Assembly (NCBI GenBank): GCA_002389675.1
Contig: DGQF01000014.1
Span: 4,261 to 35,931, forward strand
Direction of reading: 5' to 3'
DNA: 31,671 nt
Origin: Gammaproteobacteria bacterium UBA4421
GTDB lineage: Bacteria; Pseudomonadota; Gammaproteobacteria; Pseudomonadales; Azotimanducaceae
The notes beneath the pieces were generated by a model that searched no databases, was not told the DNA's origin, and saw only the letters and a program-made list of their open reading frames with translations. Every line of letters begins with the position of its first letter. The stretch's first letter is position 1. Below, one piece after another: positions 1-8,316 of the stretch. A program made the translations under genes and the position numbers.

Positions 1-659
1 GTAACCACGGTTGTATGAGCGGGAATATGCGGCAACAAGTCAATGGTGGTGTCTAGGCTTGTTTTGAAAGTCCGAAGGTTGCGATTGTTGATGCCGATTA
101 TTTGAGGGCTCAAATCTATTGCTACGTCTAGTTCCTGCCGGTCGTGTACTTCGATGAGTACGTCCATACCCAAATCTGTTGCCACTTGATACAAGGCACA
201 AAGGCGTTTGTGATCTAAGGCAGCCACAATGAGCAAAATACAGTCCGCCCCGAGGGCCCGAGACTCATAGATTTGATATTCGTCTATCATAAAATCTTTG
301 CGCAAAATGGGGAGGTCGACCGTTTCCCTGATATCGATGAGATAATCATCAGATCCCAAGAAATATTTTTCATCTGTTAATACTGACAGGCAGCAGGCTC
401 CCGATTGCGCATAACTGCTGGCGATGCTTACGGGTTCAAAATGCTCTCGAATAACACCCTTTGACGGTGATGCTTTTTTTACTTCTGCGATCACGCCCGG
501 TACCTTTTGAGCGGCGGCCTGAGTCAATTTGGCGGCAAAGCCAAGGGGGGCAGGCATAATTTCGGACTGTGATCGTATCTTCGTGAAGGGCACGGATTGT
601 TTTTTCTGGGCGACTTCACGCTGTTTTGTCTGGATGATTTTGCTGAGGATGTCACTCAT
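1..659 (-). CDS. trpC: Indole-3-glycerol phosphate synthase, 3' end cut by the window edge
   Basis: TrpC closes the indole ring, converting carboxyphenylamino-deoxyribulose phosphate to indole-3-glycerol phosphate in cytosolic tryptophan synthesis. About 219 residues are visible of a family that usually has about 260-270, so the C-terminus lies beyond the left edge. Visible family motifs are EVKKASPSKG near residue 55, VLTDEKYFLGS, ILRKDFMIDEYQIYESRALGA with the catalytic lysine region, and GINNRNLRTF. The ATG at 659-657 overlaps the trpD TGA in an ATGA junction, so translation is probably coupled. It is the last visible gene of the rpe-to-trpC run. Identity is clear; only the end is missing. 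Confidence 0.97.
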   Translation of the reverse strand, partial: MSDILSKIIQTKQREVAQKKQSVPFTKIRSQSEIMPAPLGFAAKLTQAAAQKVPGVIAEVKKASPSKGVIREHFEPVSIASSYAQSGACCLSVLTDEKYFLGSDDYLIDIRETVDLPILRKDFMIDEYQIYESRALGADCILLIVAALDHKRLCALYQVATDLGMDVLIEVHDRQELDVAIDLSPQIIGINNRNLRTFKTSLDTTIDLLPHIPAHTTVV

Positions 660-1681
660 GTTTCTAACATCATGCTGCTGATGCGGACCAGCTCGTTCAA
701 ACATTCGTTAGCCATACCCGTCGAAATTGCGTCTTGTGCCATGATGATTCCGTTTTTAAGATTTGTAGCCACACCGGCGACGTAGATTGCAGCGCCTGCA
801 TTAAGGCTCACGATATCTGCTGCAGCTGAATTGGGCTGAGTAAGTGCTTCTTTCATGAGATTGAGGCTGCCCTCTTTAGAGGTCGCGCAGAGGTGGCGGA
901 TGTCATCGGTTTTGGTAATGCCGAATTGATCGGGTGAGATGTCATATTCGATGATGTCGCCTTGCTGCAGCTCAACCACGTGGGTGGGCGCATCGAGGCG
1001 AATTTCATCCAGGCCAGCACTGTGCACAATCATGGCGTGCTCGCTGCCTAGAAGTTGCAAAACCTGAGCGATTTTGAGTTGCCAGCGTTGATCAAAGACG
1101 CCGATGACCTGCCGGCGTGCGCTGGCAGGATTTGTCATAGGGCCCAGTACATTCATCATTGTGCGAATGCCTATTTCCTGCCGCACCGGTGCGGCAAAAC
1201 GCATTGCACTATGATGTGCCGATGCAAACATGAACCCGATGCCGATTTCGTTGATACATGTGGCGATTTGCTCTGGGCGCAGGCCCAAGGCAACACCGGC
1301 AGCTTCAAGGACGTCAGCGCTGCCACTGAAACTGGTCATTTTCCGGTTGCCGTGCTTGGCAACCTTTGCGCCGGCGGCGGCGGCCACAAAGGCTGCTGCA
1401 GTGGAGATATTAAATAACTTAACGCCGCTGCCCCCAGTGCCGCAGGTATCTACAAGGTGGGGGTGGCTGACATTCACTTTGGTTGAGAGGGCGCGCATGG
1501 TGATCGCCGCTCCTGCTAACTCTTCTGCCGTTTCGCCTTTCATTCGAATCGCGGTTAAAAAAGCGCCTATTTGGCTGGGAGTAGCGTTGCCGGACATGAT
1601 GGATTCGAACACACTGGCTGAATCTGTCTGGCTTAGATTTTTTCCGCTGACAATGTGTTCGAGTGCAATTTTAATGTCCAT
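656..1681 (-). CDS. trpD: Anthranilate phosphoribosyltransferase
   Basis: TrpD transfers the phosphoribosyl group of PRPP to anthranilate, the second step of tryptophan synthesis. The 341-residue length is normal for the family. The glycine-rich PRPP loop GTGGSG is at residues 81-86, [14 protein letters not shown] follows at 91-104 and [18 protein letters not shown] at 109-126. The last motif differs slightly from the more usual [18 protein letters not shown], but the key KHGNR and GSAD residues are kept. A second glycine motif ([13 protein letters not shown]) lies in the middle of the protein. The gene overlaps the end of trpG by 11 nt and the start of trpC by 4 nt, so the three genes are one translational unit. 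Confidence 0.98.
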   Translation of the reverse strand: MDIKIALEHIVSGKNLSQTDSASVFESIMSGNATPSQIGAFLTAIRMKGETAEELAGAAITMRALSTKVNVSHPHLVDTCGTGGSGVKLFNISTAAAFVAAAAGAKVAKHGNRKMTSFSGSADVLEAAGVALGLRPEQIATCINEIGIGFMFASAHHSAMRFAAPVRQEIGIRTMMNVLGPMTNPASARRQVIGVFDQRWQLKIAQVLQLLGSEHAMIVHSAGLDEIRLDAPTHVVELQQGDIIEYDISPDQFGITKTDDIRHLCATSKEGSLNLMKEALTQPNSAAADIVSLNAGAAIYVAGVATNLKNGIIMAQDAISTGMANECLNELVRISSMMLET

Positions 1682-2261
1682 CGGTTGTCCTGTTGAGAAA
1701 ATTATCGAGTAGCTGATGGCCGGCCTGCGTCATGATGGATTCGGGGTGGAATTGAACACCCTCGATGTCCATACTTTTGTGGCGAAGCCCCATGATTTCA
1801 TAGTCTTGGTCATCGCTATCGGTCCAGGCCGTGACTTCCAGGCAGTCTGGCAGAGTGGTTTGTGATACGACCAGCGAGTGATATCGAGTTGCGCGAAATG
1901 GGTTCGGAAGTTCTGCAAAGATGCCCTTTCCGTCGTGGTAGATGGATGAGGTTTTGCCGTGCATCACCTGCGTTGCTCTGATGATATCACCACCAAATGC
2001 CTGCCCAATGCTTTGATGGCCCAGACAGATCCCCAGAATGGGGATTTTACCGGCAAAGGTTTTGATCACTTCCAGGGAGATACCGGCTTCGTTAGGTGTG
2101 CACGGACCGGGTGAGATAACAATCTTCGCGGGAGCTAATTCGTGAATATCGTTAACGCTGATCTGGTCGTTCCTAACAACCTTCACCTGGGCGCCAAGTT
2201 CGCCAAGGTATTGAACGATGTTGTAGGTAAATGAGTCGTAGTTGTCGATCATTAAAATCAT
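1671..2261 (-). CDS. trpG: Anthranilate synthase component II, glutamine amidotransferase
   Basis: TrpG hydrolyses glutamine and feeds ammonia to TrpE for anthranilate synthesis. It is a class I amidotransferase of 196 residues, the normal size for a stand-alone TrpG. Visible signatures are DNYDSFTYN at 6-14, the oxyanion region [10 protein letters not shown] at 51-60, the nucleophile elbow GICLGHQ with Cys79, and the catalytic pair His172/Glu174 in FHPES. A weak AGG lies 8 nt before the ATG. It is separated from trpE by two unrelated genes (channel and VOC protein). A paralogous PabA role in folate synthesis is possible because many bacteria share one subunit, but the location ahead of trpD-trpC argues for tryptophan. 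Confidence 0.97.
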   Translation of the reverse strand: MILMIDNYDSFTYNIVQYLGELGAQVKVVRNDQISVNDIHELAPAKIVISPGPCTPNEAGISLEVIKTFAGKIPILGICLGHQSIGQAFGGDIIRATQVMHGKTSSIYHDGKGIFAELPNPFRATRYHSLVVSQTTLPDCLEVTAWTDSDDQDYEIMGLRHKSMDIEGVQFHPESIMTQAGHQLLDNFLNRTTDGH

Positions 2262-2306
2262 AGCGATAGCCTAAAGTGGGCGCGTCGTTGCCGGTGATCA
2301 GTGCGA

Positions 2307-2825
2307 TTAGATCGTGCGGACGGGTTCATTGCCATTCCAATGGTGCGATGCGTTGCGTATTTTGTCGTAGAACGCCAATAACGCATCGCTGCTCTCGTAT
2401 ACTTCGATGAAGTGTCCCAGGGTATCCGTGGCGTCAAGAAATGAAAATTCAGTGCCCGTTTGTGTCATGGCCCGTGTGGCCAGATGAATATTATGTTGGG
2501 CAAAATACTGATAAGCCTCAGGCAAATTCTCGACGATGGTTGCCACGTGGTGCAGGCCCGTTTTACCCGGAGGATATAGATCTCTAAATGGAGAAGGTCC
2601 ATCACTGTCTTGTTGAACGAGCTCCAACATGATGTCGCCCCATTGGCCGTAAGCGGATGAGTGAACGAACGGGCAGGATTTGCCTCGATGTTCACCCCAT
2701 GCCAGTTTGATGTCGCGAACAATATAAAAGGGGCCGGCCCCGAAAGTAGCCGCCATTTTTCTGGCTTGGTTTTCGATGTCGTCGACGAAATACGCGACTT
2801 GGGCAATGTTTAAATTCAAAGTCAT
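2307..2825 (-). CDS. VOC superfamily (glyoxalase-fold) protein
   Basis: This 172-residue protein has the two-module beta-alpha-beta-beta-beta pattern of the vicinal-oxygen-chelate fold. The first module begins NIAQVAYFVDDIENQARKM and the second begins near residue 91 with TGLHHVATIVENL. Candidate metal or substrate ligands are His92/His93, the glutamate in IMLELVQQ and the glutamate in HFIEVYE. The arrangement resembles the Glyoxalase_4 / methylmalonyl-CoA-epimerase-like branch, but the substrate cannot be read from sequence. Its ATG overlaps the stop of the upstream cation-channel gene (ATGA), so the two are co-translated. It sits 45 nt ahead of trpG. A role in tryptophan metabolism is not implied by the sequence itself. 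Confidence 0.85.
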   Translation of the reverse strand: MTLNLNIAQVAYFVDDIENQARKMAATFGAGPFYIVRDIKLAWGEHRGKSCPFVHSSAYGQWGDIMLELVQQDSDGPSPFRDLYPPGKTGLHHVATIVENLPEAYQYFAQHNIHLATRAMTQTGTEFSFLDATDTLGHFIEVYESSDALLAFYDKIRNASHHWNGNEPVRTI

Positions 2826-3634
2826 GATGTTCTGGATTTTTCAAAGGTTTCCAATTTCTGTTGTATCCGAGCTAGCGCATCTTGAGTATCGCGCAGTTCT
2901 CGCAAAATTTCTTCCGCACTAGCTGTCGGAGTCATTTCGGCGAGCCGTTCTGCTTTAGCCTCTTCGAGATTGTTTAGTACAACAGCGATAAACAGATTAA
3001 TGATGACAAAGGTGCCCAAAACAACAAAGCTGACAAAGTACACCCATGCCCAAGGTTTGATCGCCATGGCGGCGTACATGATATCGGTCCAATCCTCTAG
3101 AGTGACAATGCGAAACAGAGAAAGTAATGAAATCCCAAGGTTGCGCCAGTGCGTGGGGTCCACGTCATGGAATAGGTGGTAGCCGGCAACGCCATAAACG
3201 TAAAAAACGATCGACATCAGTCCGATGACATGACCCATGCTTGGAATGGAGCGAATGAGCGTGGTAATGACCAATCTGAGTTCTGGTAGAGCAGAAATCA
3301 GGCGAAGCACTCGGAGCAATCGCGCCAGTCTTGCCAAGGTTGCCAGTTGCCCTGTTGCGGGGATTAAGCTGATGATGATGATGCTGAGATCAAAAATATT
3401 CCAGCCATCGTTAAAGTAGCGGCGGGTGTTAGGGTACTCGGCGGCGATTTTCAAAACAGCTTCTACAATAAAAACGATCAGAAACAGCTGGTTGGCGATT
3501 GTAAACCACTCATGAAAGGCAGCCGCAAGGGTGGCCGATGTATCTAGGCCAATCACAATGGCGTTTAAGATGATGATGGCAGTGATGGTGTTGTTGAACC
3601 ATACACTGCGCACGATATGAGCTGCTCGCTCCAC
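2822..3634 (-). CDS. Voltage-gated cation channel, six-helix subunit (bacterial Nav/Cav type)
   Basis: The protein has 270 residues and is predicted to form a tetrameric inner-membrane ion channel. Hydrophobic segments fit S1 (about 14-33), S2 (44-64), S3 (77-92), S5 (133-153) and S6 (196-222). S4 carries a voltage-sensor ladder with Arg102, Arg105, Arg108 and Arg111 at three-residue spacing. The pore loop is FRIVTLEDWTD at 174-184. The first five filter residues are TLEDW, where NaChBac/NavAb-type sodium channels have TLESW. The extra aspartates at 181 and 184 suggest divalent permeation. S6 contains NLFIAVVLNN. The last 35 residues form a heptad-like coiled coil, as in bacterial Nav channels. 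The start is GTG at 3634, with GAGG 10 nt before it. It lies 49 nt after trpE and overlaps the VOC gene by 4 nt. Confidence 0.93.
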   Translation of the reverse strand: MERAAHIVRSVWFNNTITAIIILNAIVIGLDTSATLAAAFHEWFTIANQLFLIVFIVEAVLKIAAEYPNTRRYFNDGWNIFDLSIIIISLIPATGQLATLARLARLLRVLRLISALPELRLVITTLIRSIPSMGHVIGLMSIVFYVYGVAGYHLFHDVDPTHWRNLGISLLSLFRIVTLEDWTDIMYAAMAIKPWAWVYFVSFVVLGTFVIINLFIAVVLNNLEEAKAERLAEMTPTASAEEILRELRDTQDALARIQQKLETFEKSRTS

Positions 3635-3683
3635 AGTTTGATGTCCTCAGTAAAAGAAAAATTTGATGGATGAGTTATCCCGT

Positions 3684-5153
3684 TCAGTCTTGAAAGTTGT
3701 TCTCAGCCATGGCGGCGGCGCGAAAAATCGCGCGCCCTTTATTGAGGCTTTCTTTCCATTCCAAGCGAGGTACTGAGTCAGCAACAATGCCGCCTCCGGC
3801 CTCAATGTATAGTTTGCCGTCTTTGACCACGGCGGTGCGGATAGCGATGGCCGTATCCATGTTGCCGTTCCATGCAAGATAGCCAACAGCGCCGCCATAA
3901 ATGCCGCGTTTTACCGGTTCTAGCTCATCGATTATTTCCATTGCGCGTACCTTGGGCGCCCCGGATAGAGTGCCTACGGGAAGGGTTGCGCGAAGGAGAT
4001 CCATTGCCGTTTTTCCTTCCGCCAGTTTGCCTTCTACATTGGAAGAGATGTGCATGACATGTGAGTATCGCTCGATCACAAATTGTTCGGTCACCTCAAC
4101 AGAGCCTACTTGTGCCACCCGACCTACGTCATTGCGGCCCAAATCGATGAGCATCAGGTGTTCAGCGATTTCTTTAGGGTCGGCCAGAAGTTCCTTTTCC
4201 AATGCGATATCTTCGGCTGGCGTGTGGCCCCGCCTGCGGGTGCCCGCCAGCGGGCGATTTACAATAATACCATCTTCCAATCGCGCTAATATTTCTGGTG
4301 AGGAGCTTACGATCTGAAAGTCGTCTAGATCCATAAAATACATATAAGGCGAGGGATTGAGACTGCGTAATGCGCGATACAGGTTGATCGCAGGGGCGGT
4401 AAACGGGCTTGCCATTCGCTGTGCCAGCACTACCTGCATGACATCCCCTGCCCGTGTATAGGCCTTGATGCGTTCAACTGATTTTTGAAATTCGGCTTCG
4501 CCTGTCTCTGAAACAAAATCACTTTCTTGAATGGGTGCATTGGCTTGGCTTGCTGGAATAATTGGAGCCGGATCGTTCAACGTTTGGATGCGCTCGGCTA
4601 AGCGCGCTTGGGTACGTGCAATAATGTCAGGCTCGCTAGGATCGACCAAGCTGACGAGCTGCATGCGACCTTTGACGTTGTCAAAAATGACGACGTCCTC
4701 ACTGACCATCAATAATATATCGGGTGTATTTAGGGTGTCTGGCGGTGCACTTTTGCTTAATCTTGGTTCAACATAGCGCACCGTATCGTAACCAAAATAG
4801 CCTACCAAGCCGCCATAAAAACGAGGTAGGTTTTTTGCCTGTGCAACTTGATAACGAGCCTGAAATTTTTCAATAAACGCCAGCGGATCTGGGGTATCTA
4901 AACGCTCGATAACTTTGCCACAGTGCGATACTTCGACGGTATTGCCGAACACCTTGATGATGGTTTGCGCCGGTAGGCCAATAATCGAATAACGCCCCCA
5001 TTTTTCGCCGCCTTGGGAGGATTCCAACAGATAAGAGTAGGGACCGTTTGCCAACTTCAGATACACGGATAACGGCGTGTCGAGATCCGCGAGAGTCTCT
5101 GCAACAACGGGGACACGGTGGTAAATGGGGTCTGTATCTGGATCGTTTTTCAA
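3684..5153 (-). CDS. trpE: Anthranilate synthase component I
   Basis: TrpE converts chorismate and ammonia (from TrpG) to anthranilate, the committed and feedback-controlled step of tryptophan synthesis. It has 489 residues. The LLES element at 42-45, part of the tryptophan feedback site, is present, so allosteric inhibition is expected. The chorismate-binding half shows [11 protein letters not shown] at 237-247, [11 protein letters not shown] at 332-342, [20 protein letters not shown] at 394-413 and GGGIVADS at 453-460. It overlaps gph by 4 nt (ATGA), leaving no room for a separate leader-peptide attenuator in front of it. Expression must therefore start upstream, at rpe/gph or inside them. 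LLES and the trp context separate it from PabB. Confidence 0.98.
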   Translation of the reverse strand: MKNDPDTDPIYHRVPVVAETLADLDTPLSVYLKLANGPYSYLLESSQGGEKWGRYSIIGLPAQTIIKVFGNTVEVSHCGKVIERLDTPDPLAFIEKFQARYQVAQAKNLPRFYGGLVGYFGYDTVRYVEPRLSKSAPPDTLNTPDILLMVSEDVVIFDNVKGRMQLVSLVDPSEPDIIARTQARLAERIQTLNDPAPIIPASQANAPIQESDFVSETGEAEFQKSVERIKAYTRAGDVMQVVLAQRMASPFTAPAINLYRALRSLNPSPYMYFMDLDDFQIVSSSPEILARLEDGIIVNRPLAGTRRRGHTPAEDIALEKELLADPKEIAEHLMLIDLGRNDVGRVAQVGSVEVTEQFVIERYSHVMHISSNVEGKLAEGKTAMDLLRATLPVGTLSGAPKVRAMEIIDELEPVKRGIYGGAVGYLAWNGNMDTAIAIRTAVVKDGKLYIEAGGGIVADSVPRLEWKESLNKGRAIFRAAAMAENNFQD

Positions 5154-5794
5154 AGCAGTTCTCTGCAGTCGTCGATAACGCCGTTGGCAGCCAAGGTGGT
5201 GACATCGGTGCCATGGTTATAGCCATTTCTCAGGCAAACAACCGCGCAGTGACTGGCTTTGGCGGCTTTTACGTCGGTATCGGAATCGCCGACAAAAAGT
5301 GCGTTGCTGGCGCTCACGCCGAGATTGTTGAGCGCAAAGTTGACGGGCGCGGGGTCCGGTTTAGCGTGCGGCGTTGTGTCACCACAGACGATTAGGTCGA
5401 AGTATGAGTTCAGTCCAATTTGTGCGATTAATGGCTCGGCCAATGAGGTAAGTTTGTTGGTGACAACAGCGAGCTTGGCGCCTCTATCCTTGAGTTGTTT
5501 TAATGTAGGCTCCACTCCGGGATAGATTTGGCTATGATCGGTAAGGTGGTGGGCGTAATAAGTTAAAAAGTCTGTCAGCAGCGGGTCGATATCAGCGCCT
5601 TCGATCTGGTGGTGAACCAGTGCCTGGTCGATCAGAGTTCTAGACCCGTAGCCCACCCAGTGCCGGGTCAACGAAATATCCACAGTCGCCAGCTGAGCCT
5701 TTGCCAAACAAAAATTCAGGGCCGCGTTGATGTCCGGTGCGGTATCTACCAAGGTGCCGTCCAAGTCGAAAAGGTATGCGTCATAGCTCTGCAT
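5150..5794 (-). CDS. gph: Phosphoglycolate phosphatase, HAD family
   Basis: Gph dephosphorylates 2-phosphoglycolate, for example that formed during repair of oxidative DNA ends. The 214-residue protein has HAD motif [11 protein letters not shown] with nucleophile Asp at 10 and acid/base Asp at 12, a helical cap domain (about 20-85), motif II VVTNK, and the motif III/IV region [13 protein letters not shown] with the metal-binding aspartates. The order rpe-gph-trpE is the known gammaproteobacterial arrangement, which supports Gph over other HAD phosphatases of similar size. An alternative substrate is possible because HAD specificity depends on the cap. It overlaps trpE by 4 nt and starts 54 nt after rpe. 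Confidence 0.92.
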   Translation of the reverse strand: MQSYDAYLFDLDGTLVDTAPDINAALNFCLAKAQLATVDISLTRHWVGYGSRTLIDQALVHHQIEGADIDPLLTDFLTYYAHHLTDHSQIYPGVEPTLKQLKDRGAKLAVVTNKLTSLAEPLIAQIGLNSYFDLIVCGDTTPHAKPDPAPVNFALNNLGVSASNALFVGDSDTDVKAAKASHCAVVCLRNGYNHGTDVTTLAANGVIDDCRELL

Positions 5795-5848
5795 GTTAGG
5801 GATACCTGTGGGAATAATTTACCTTGGGGTCAGTTTGACTTACCCAAA

Positions 5849-6520
5849 CTAGCTTGCCTTATTGGCGATTTCTCGACGCATGTCGGCGATGGTTTTTGCA
5901 TAGTTGTCACTGCCAAAAATTGCTGTGCCGGCAACAAACGTGTCTGCCCCTGCCGCAGCGACAGATTGAATATTTGTGGTCTTTATGCCGCCATCTATTT
6001 GCAGGCGAATTGGGCGGCCGCTGGCGTCAATTATTTCTCTGATGCGTGCGATTTTGTCGAGGCTGGATGCGATGAAATGTTGCCCCCCAAAACCAGGATT
6101 GACCGACATGACCAGCACCAAATCAACCAGTTCAATAATTTCGGATAACACCTCCAGTGGTGTCGCTGGATTAAAGACAAGTCCGGCTTTTGCGCCGCCT
6201 TGCTCGATAAGTCCCAGGGTGCGATGCAAATGCTCCGTGCTTTCGGGATGTATAGAAATATAATCTGCACCCGCCTCTAAAAAATCTTCGATCAGACGGT
6301 CGACCGGTTTGACCATGAGGTGCACGTCTACGGTTTGCGTGATGCCGGCCTTGCGCAGGGACTTCAACACCAAAGGGCCAATGGTTAAATTGGGCACATA
6401 GTGGTTATCCATCACGTCGAAGTGGATGCTATCTGCGCCTGCCGAAAGTACGTCGCGGACTTCTTCGCCCAGGCGGGAAAAGTCTGCAGCTAGAATTGAT
6501 GGTGAGATCCAAGGTTTCAT
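5849..6520 (-). CDS. rpe: Ribulose-phosphate 3-epimerase
   Basis: Rpe interconverts ribulose 5-phosphate and xylulose 5-phosphate in the pentose phosphate pathway. It is a 223-residue TIM barrel with [13 protein letters not shown] at 8-20, the metal-site residues His33, Asp35 ([12 protein letters not shown]) and His67 (DVHLMV), the phosphate loop [11 protein letters not shown] at 137-147, and the catalytic Asp176 in QIDGGIK. Length and motifs are standard. It is the first gene of the rpe-gph-trpE run. The 96 bp between it and murU show no clear hairpin or tryptophan-codon leader. No strong ribosome site precedes the ATG. Confidence 0.98.
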   Translation of the reverse strand: MKPWISPSILAADFSRLGEEVRDVLSAGADSIHFDVMDNHYVPNLTIGPLVLKSLRKAGITQTVDVHLMVKPVDRLIEDFLEAGADYISIHPESTEHLHRTLGLIEQGGAKAGLVFNPATPLEVLSEIIELVDLVLVMSVNPGFGGQHFIASSLDKIARIREIIDASGRPIRLQIDGGIKTTNIQSVAAAGADTFVAGTAIFGSDNYAKTIADMRREIANKAS

Positions 6521-6616
6521 ATGGTCAAGTTTACGCTAAAACGAGGAGGATGACTCCCTTCAGGTCGGATTTCTCTTGGTAATGTTCTGCTGCAGGCCTG
6601 GGTTGTGCTTGGCGGC

Positions 6617-7285
6617 TTAACTGGGCGCCTTCACCTCCCTTTGGAGCAGGGTATATTCTTGCAGTGTACCGATGTCGTGCCACCGGCCCTGATGTGTCTG
6701 CGCGCCCAAGCGTCCCTGTGAAATGAGGTCAAAATAAAGGTCGCGCAATGAAAAGTGTCGTTTGCTCTGTCCGCTGAATAACGCCGGGTTAAGCAGCGCA
6801 ATCCCGCAATAGACGTAGTCGTTGCCGCGCCCGGTGATTTGGCCGTTCGTAAACTGAAAGTCGCCGGTTGGTCGGTTTTTTGGGGTCGGTGTGATGACTA
6901 AGTGTGCGAGGTTGTCTTGCCTTGGGCGGGCGGGTAGTTTTTGGAAATTAAAATCCGTCCAGATATCACCATTGAACAGATAAAAGGGTTGATCCCCCAA
7001 AAATGGTAAGGCGTTAACAATCCCGCCGCCTGTTTCTAACAGTTCGATTTCATGGCAGTAGGTGATTTTCAGGTCGTACTTTTCGCCGTTGCCCAAGTAA
7101 TTACTGATCTGGCCGCCAAGATGATGCAGATTGATCACGATCTCGTCCACGCCGGCCTGTGCAAGGGCCTGAACTTGCCACTCGATAAGGGGTCGGCCTG
7201 CCAGGGTTAACATTGGCTTGGGGGTCAATTGCGTCAACGGGGCCAGTCGTGTGCCCTTACCTGCCGCTAGTATCATGGCTTTCAT
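6617..7285 (-). CDS. murU: N-acetylmuramate alpha-1-phosphate uridylyltransferase
   Basis: MurU forms UDP-MurNAc from MurNAc-1-phosphate in the cell-wall recycling route that bypasses de novo synthesis and its fosfomycin target. I start it at the ATG at 7285, not at the upstream in-frame ATG at 7324. The family motif MILAAGKGTRLAPLTQLTPKPM then begins three residues in, and the ATG overlaps the amgK TGA (ATGA). The resulting 222-residue protein is normal for MurU. Other nucleotidyltransferase features are the FNGD metal site in FYLFNGDIWTD and TGGGI. Its pairing with the kinase AmgK, beside lptD, matches the known MurU-AmgK pair and separates it from glucose-1-phosphate thymidylyltransferases. 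Confidence 0.93.
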   Translation of the reverse strand: MKAMILAAGKGTRLAPLTQLTPKPMLTLAGRPLIEWQVQALAQAGVDEIVINLHHLGGQISNYLGNGEKYDLKITYCHEIELLETGGGIVNALPFLGDQPFYLFNGDIWTDFNFQKLPARPRQDNLAHLVITPTPKNRPTGDFQFTNGQITGRGNDYVYCGIALLNPALFSGQSKRHFSLRDLYFDLISQGRLGAQTHQGRWHDIGTLQEYTLLQREVKAPS

Positions 7286-8274
7286 GGGGTTTGTGGGCGC
7301 GCGAATTCGAAAGCCTGTGCACATCGAGTGAGCACCTGCGGTAGCGCGTGTAGTTCTGGATAGCGGCGCGTTTGGTCAAGCAGTTGATCGAGCACGGGAG
7401 CTATGTAGCGTAAATGAGTGGTTTTACCATCTCTGAGATGCAAGCGGGCGAATATGCCGATGGCTTTTAGTTGACGTTGTATGGCTGTCCAGTCGAACCG
7501 CTGCTTGGTTGTGGTAAATGAGGCATTGGTTAATGCGGGGGTAATGGACATGAAGTAGGCGAGCCAGCTATCGACCTGCGATTCTTCAAAAGTGTAATAA
7601 CAATCTCTCAGTAATGAGGCGATGTCGTACATAAGGGGGCCACGCAAGGCATCCTGAAAGTCGACAATCCCCAGCTTTTTCTGGTTATAAAGCACGTTCC
7701 GGCAATGGTAATCGCGGTGGATGCAACAAGTCGGTTGGGCATCAATGTCGTCCACTAGGATCTCGCAAATGCCGTCGAAGGTGTCTTGATACCCCGACAG
7801 GCCAAGCATTTTGACCATAAACCAGTGGTAAAAGATGTGCAGCTCCTCGTGCATCCGTTCTTTTGTATACGGGGCAATGTGCTCGGCGCTCGCGGTCGCC
7901 ACTTTAGGCAATAGGTCAATTGCCGCTTTCAAAGCTGCATTCTGAGAGGATTTGCCATAATGTGATTCAAGGTCCGCGGCTCCTAGATCAGTCATTAGAA
8001 ACCGGCCGCTCGACTCCTCATGGGCGATCAGGCTCGCGACTGGAATTTGATGAGCAAAAAACGCGGCGCCAATGGCGATAAATAAATCATTGCGTTCTTT
8101 TTTGGGGGGGCTTTCCATGAGGATAAGCGAACGCTTTTCAGTCGTGATGCGGTAGAAGCTTCTGTGGCTGGCCTCGGCCTTTAAAAGCGAGATGTCTCGA
8201 ACAGACTCGGTGGATCCGGATAATGCAGACTGACACCAAGAAAATGTTTCTTTTGTAAGCGTAATTTCTTTCAC
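7282..8274 (-). CDS. amgK: N-acetylmuramate/N-acetylglucosamine kinase
   Basis: AmgK phosphorylates the anomeric hydroxyl of MurNAc or GlcNAc, giving MurU its substrate. It is an APH-like aminoglycoside-phosphotransferase-fold kinase. With the start chosen here (GTG at 8274, 330 residues), the catalytic loop HRDYHCRN is at about 186-193 and the metal-binding DFQDA is at about 205-209. The frame stays open to an ATG at 8310, but a perfect TATAAT lies at 8286-8281, between that ATG and this GTG. Transcription would then begin at about 8274, so the ATG cannot be on that transcript. The GTG would be used on a leaderless or near-leaderless mRNA. The gene is divergent from lptD. Confidence 0.9.
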   Translation of the reverse strand: MKEITLTKETFSWCQSALSGSTESVRDISLLKAEASHRSFYRITTEKRSLILMESPPKKERNDLFIAIGAAFFAHQIPVASLIAHEESSGRFLMTDLGAADLESHYGKSSQNAALKAAIDLLPKVATASAEHIAPYTKERMHEELHIFYHWFMVKMLGLSGYQDTFDGICEILVDDIDAQPTCCIHRDYHCRNVLYNQKKLGIVDFQDALRGPLMYDIASLLRDCYYTFEESQVDSWLAYFMSITPALTNASFTTTKQRFDWTAIQRQLKAIGIFARLHLRDGKTTHLRYIAPVLDQLLDQTRRYPELHALPQVLTRCAQAFEFARPQTP

Positions 8275-8280
8275 GCAAGC

Positions 8281-8286
8281 ATTATA
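8281..8286 (-). promoter_or_regulatory. Candidate -10 box for amgK-murU
   Basis: Read on the minus strand this is a perfect TATAAT. Seven bases separate it from the GTG at 8274, so transcription should start at or beside the start codon. No good -35 hexamer is visible at 16-18 bp. The assignment therefore rests on the -10 match, on the divergent lptD start 30 bp away, and on the lack of a Shine-Dalgarno sequence before the GTG. Confidence 0.4.
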
Positions 8287-8316
8287 ACCGGCGTTGCAAA
8301 GCTTTATCATGCTTCG

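Noticed and set aside
1230..1712. 160-codon frame on the plus strand opposite trpD
   Set aside because: It is a shadow of trpD; the composition is low-complexity (Ala/Pro-rich) with no motif.
6521..6616. Tryptophan leader-peptide attenuator upstream of the rpe-gph-trp run
   Set aside because: I looked for runs of TGG codons with alternative hairpins here and before trpE and trpG; none is present. trpE overlaps gph, leaving no space.
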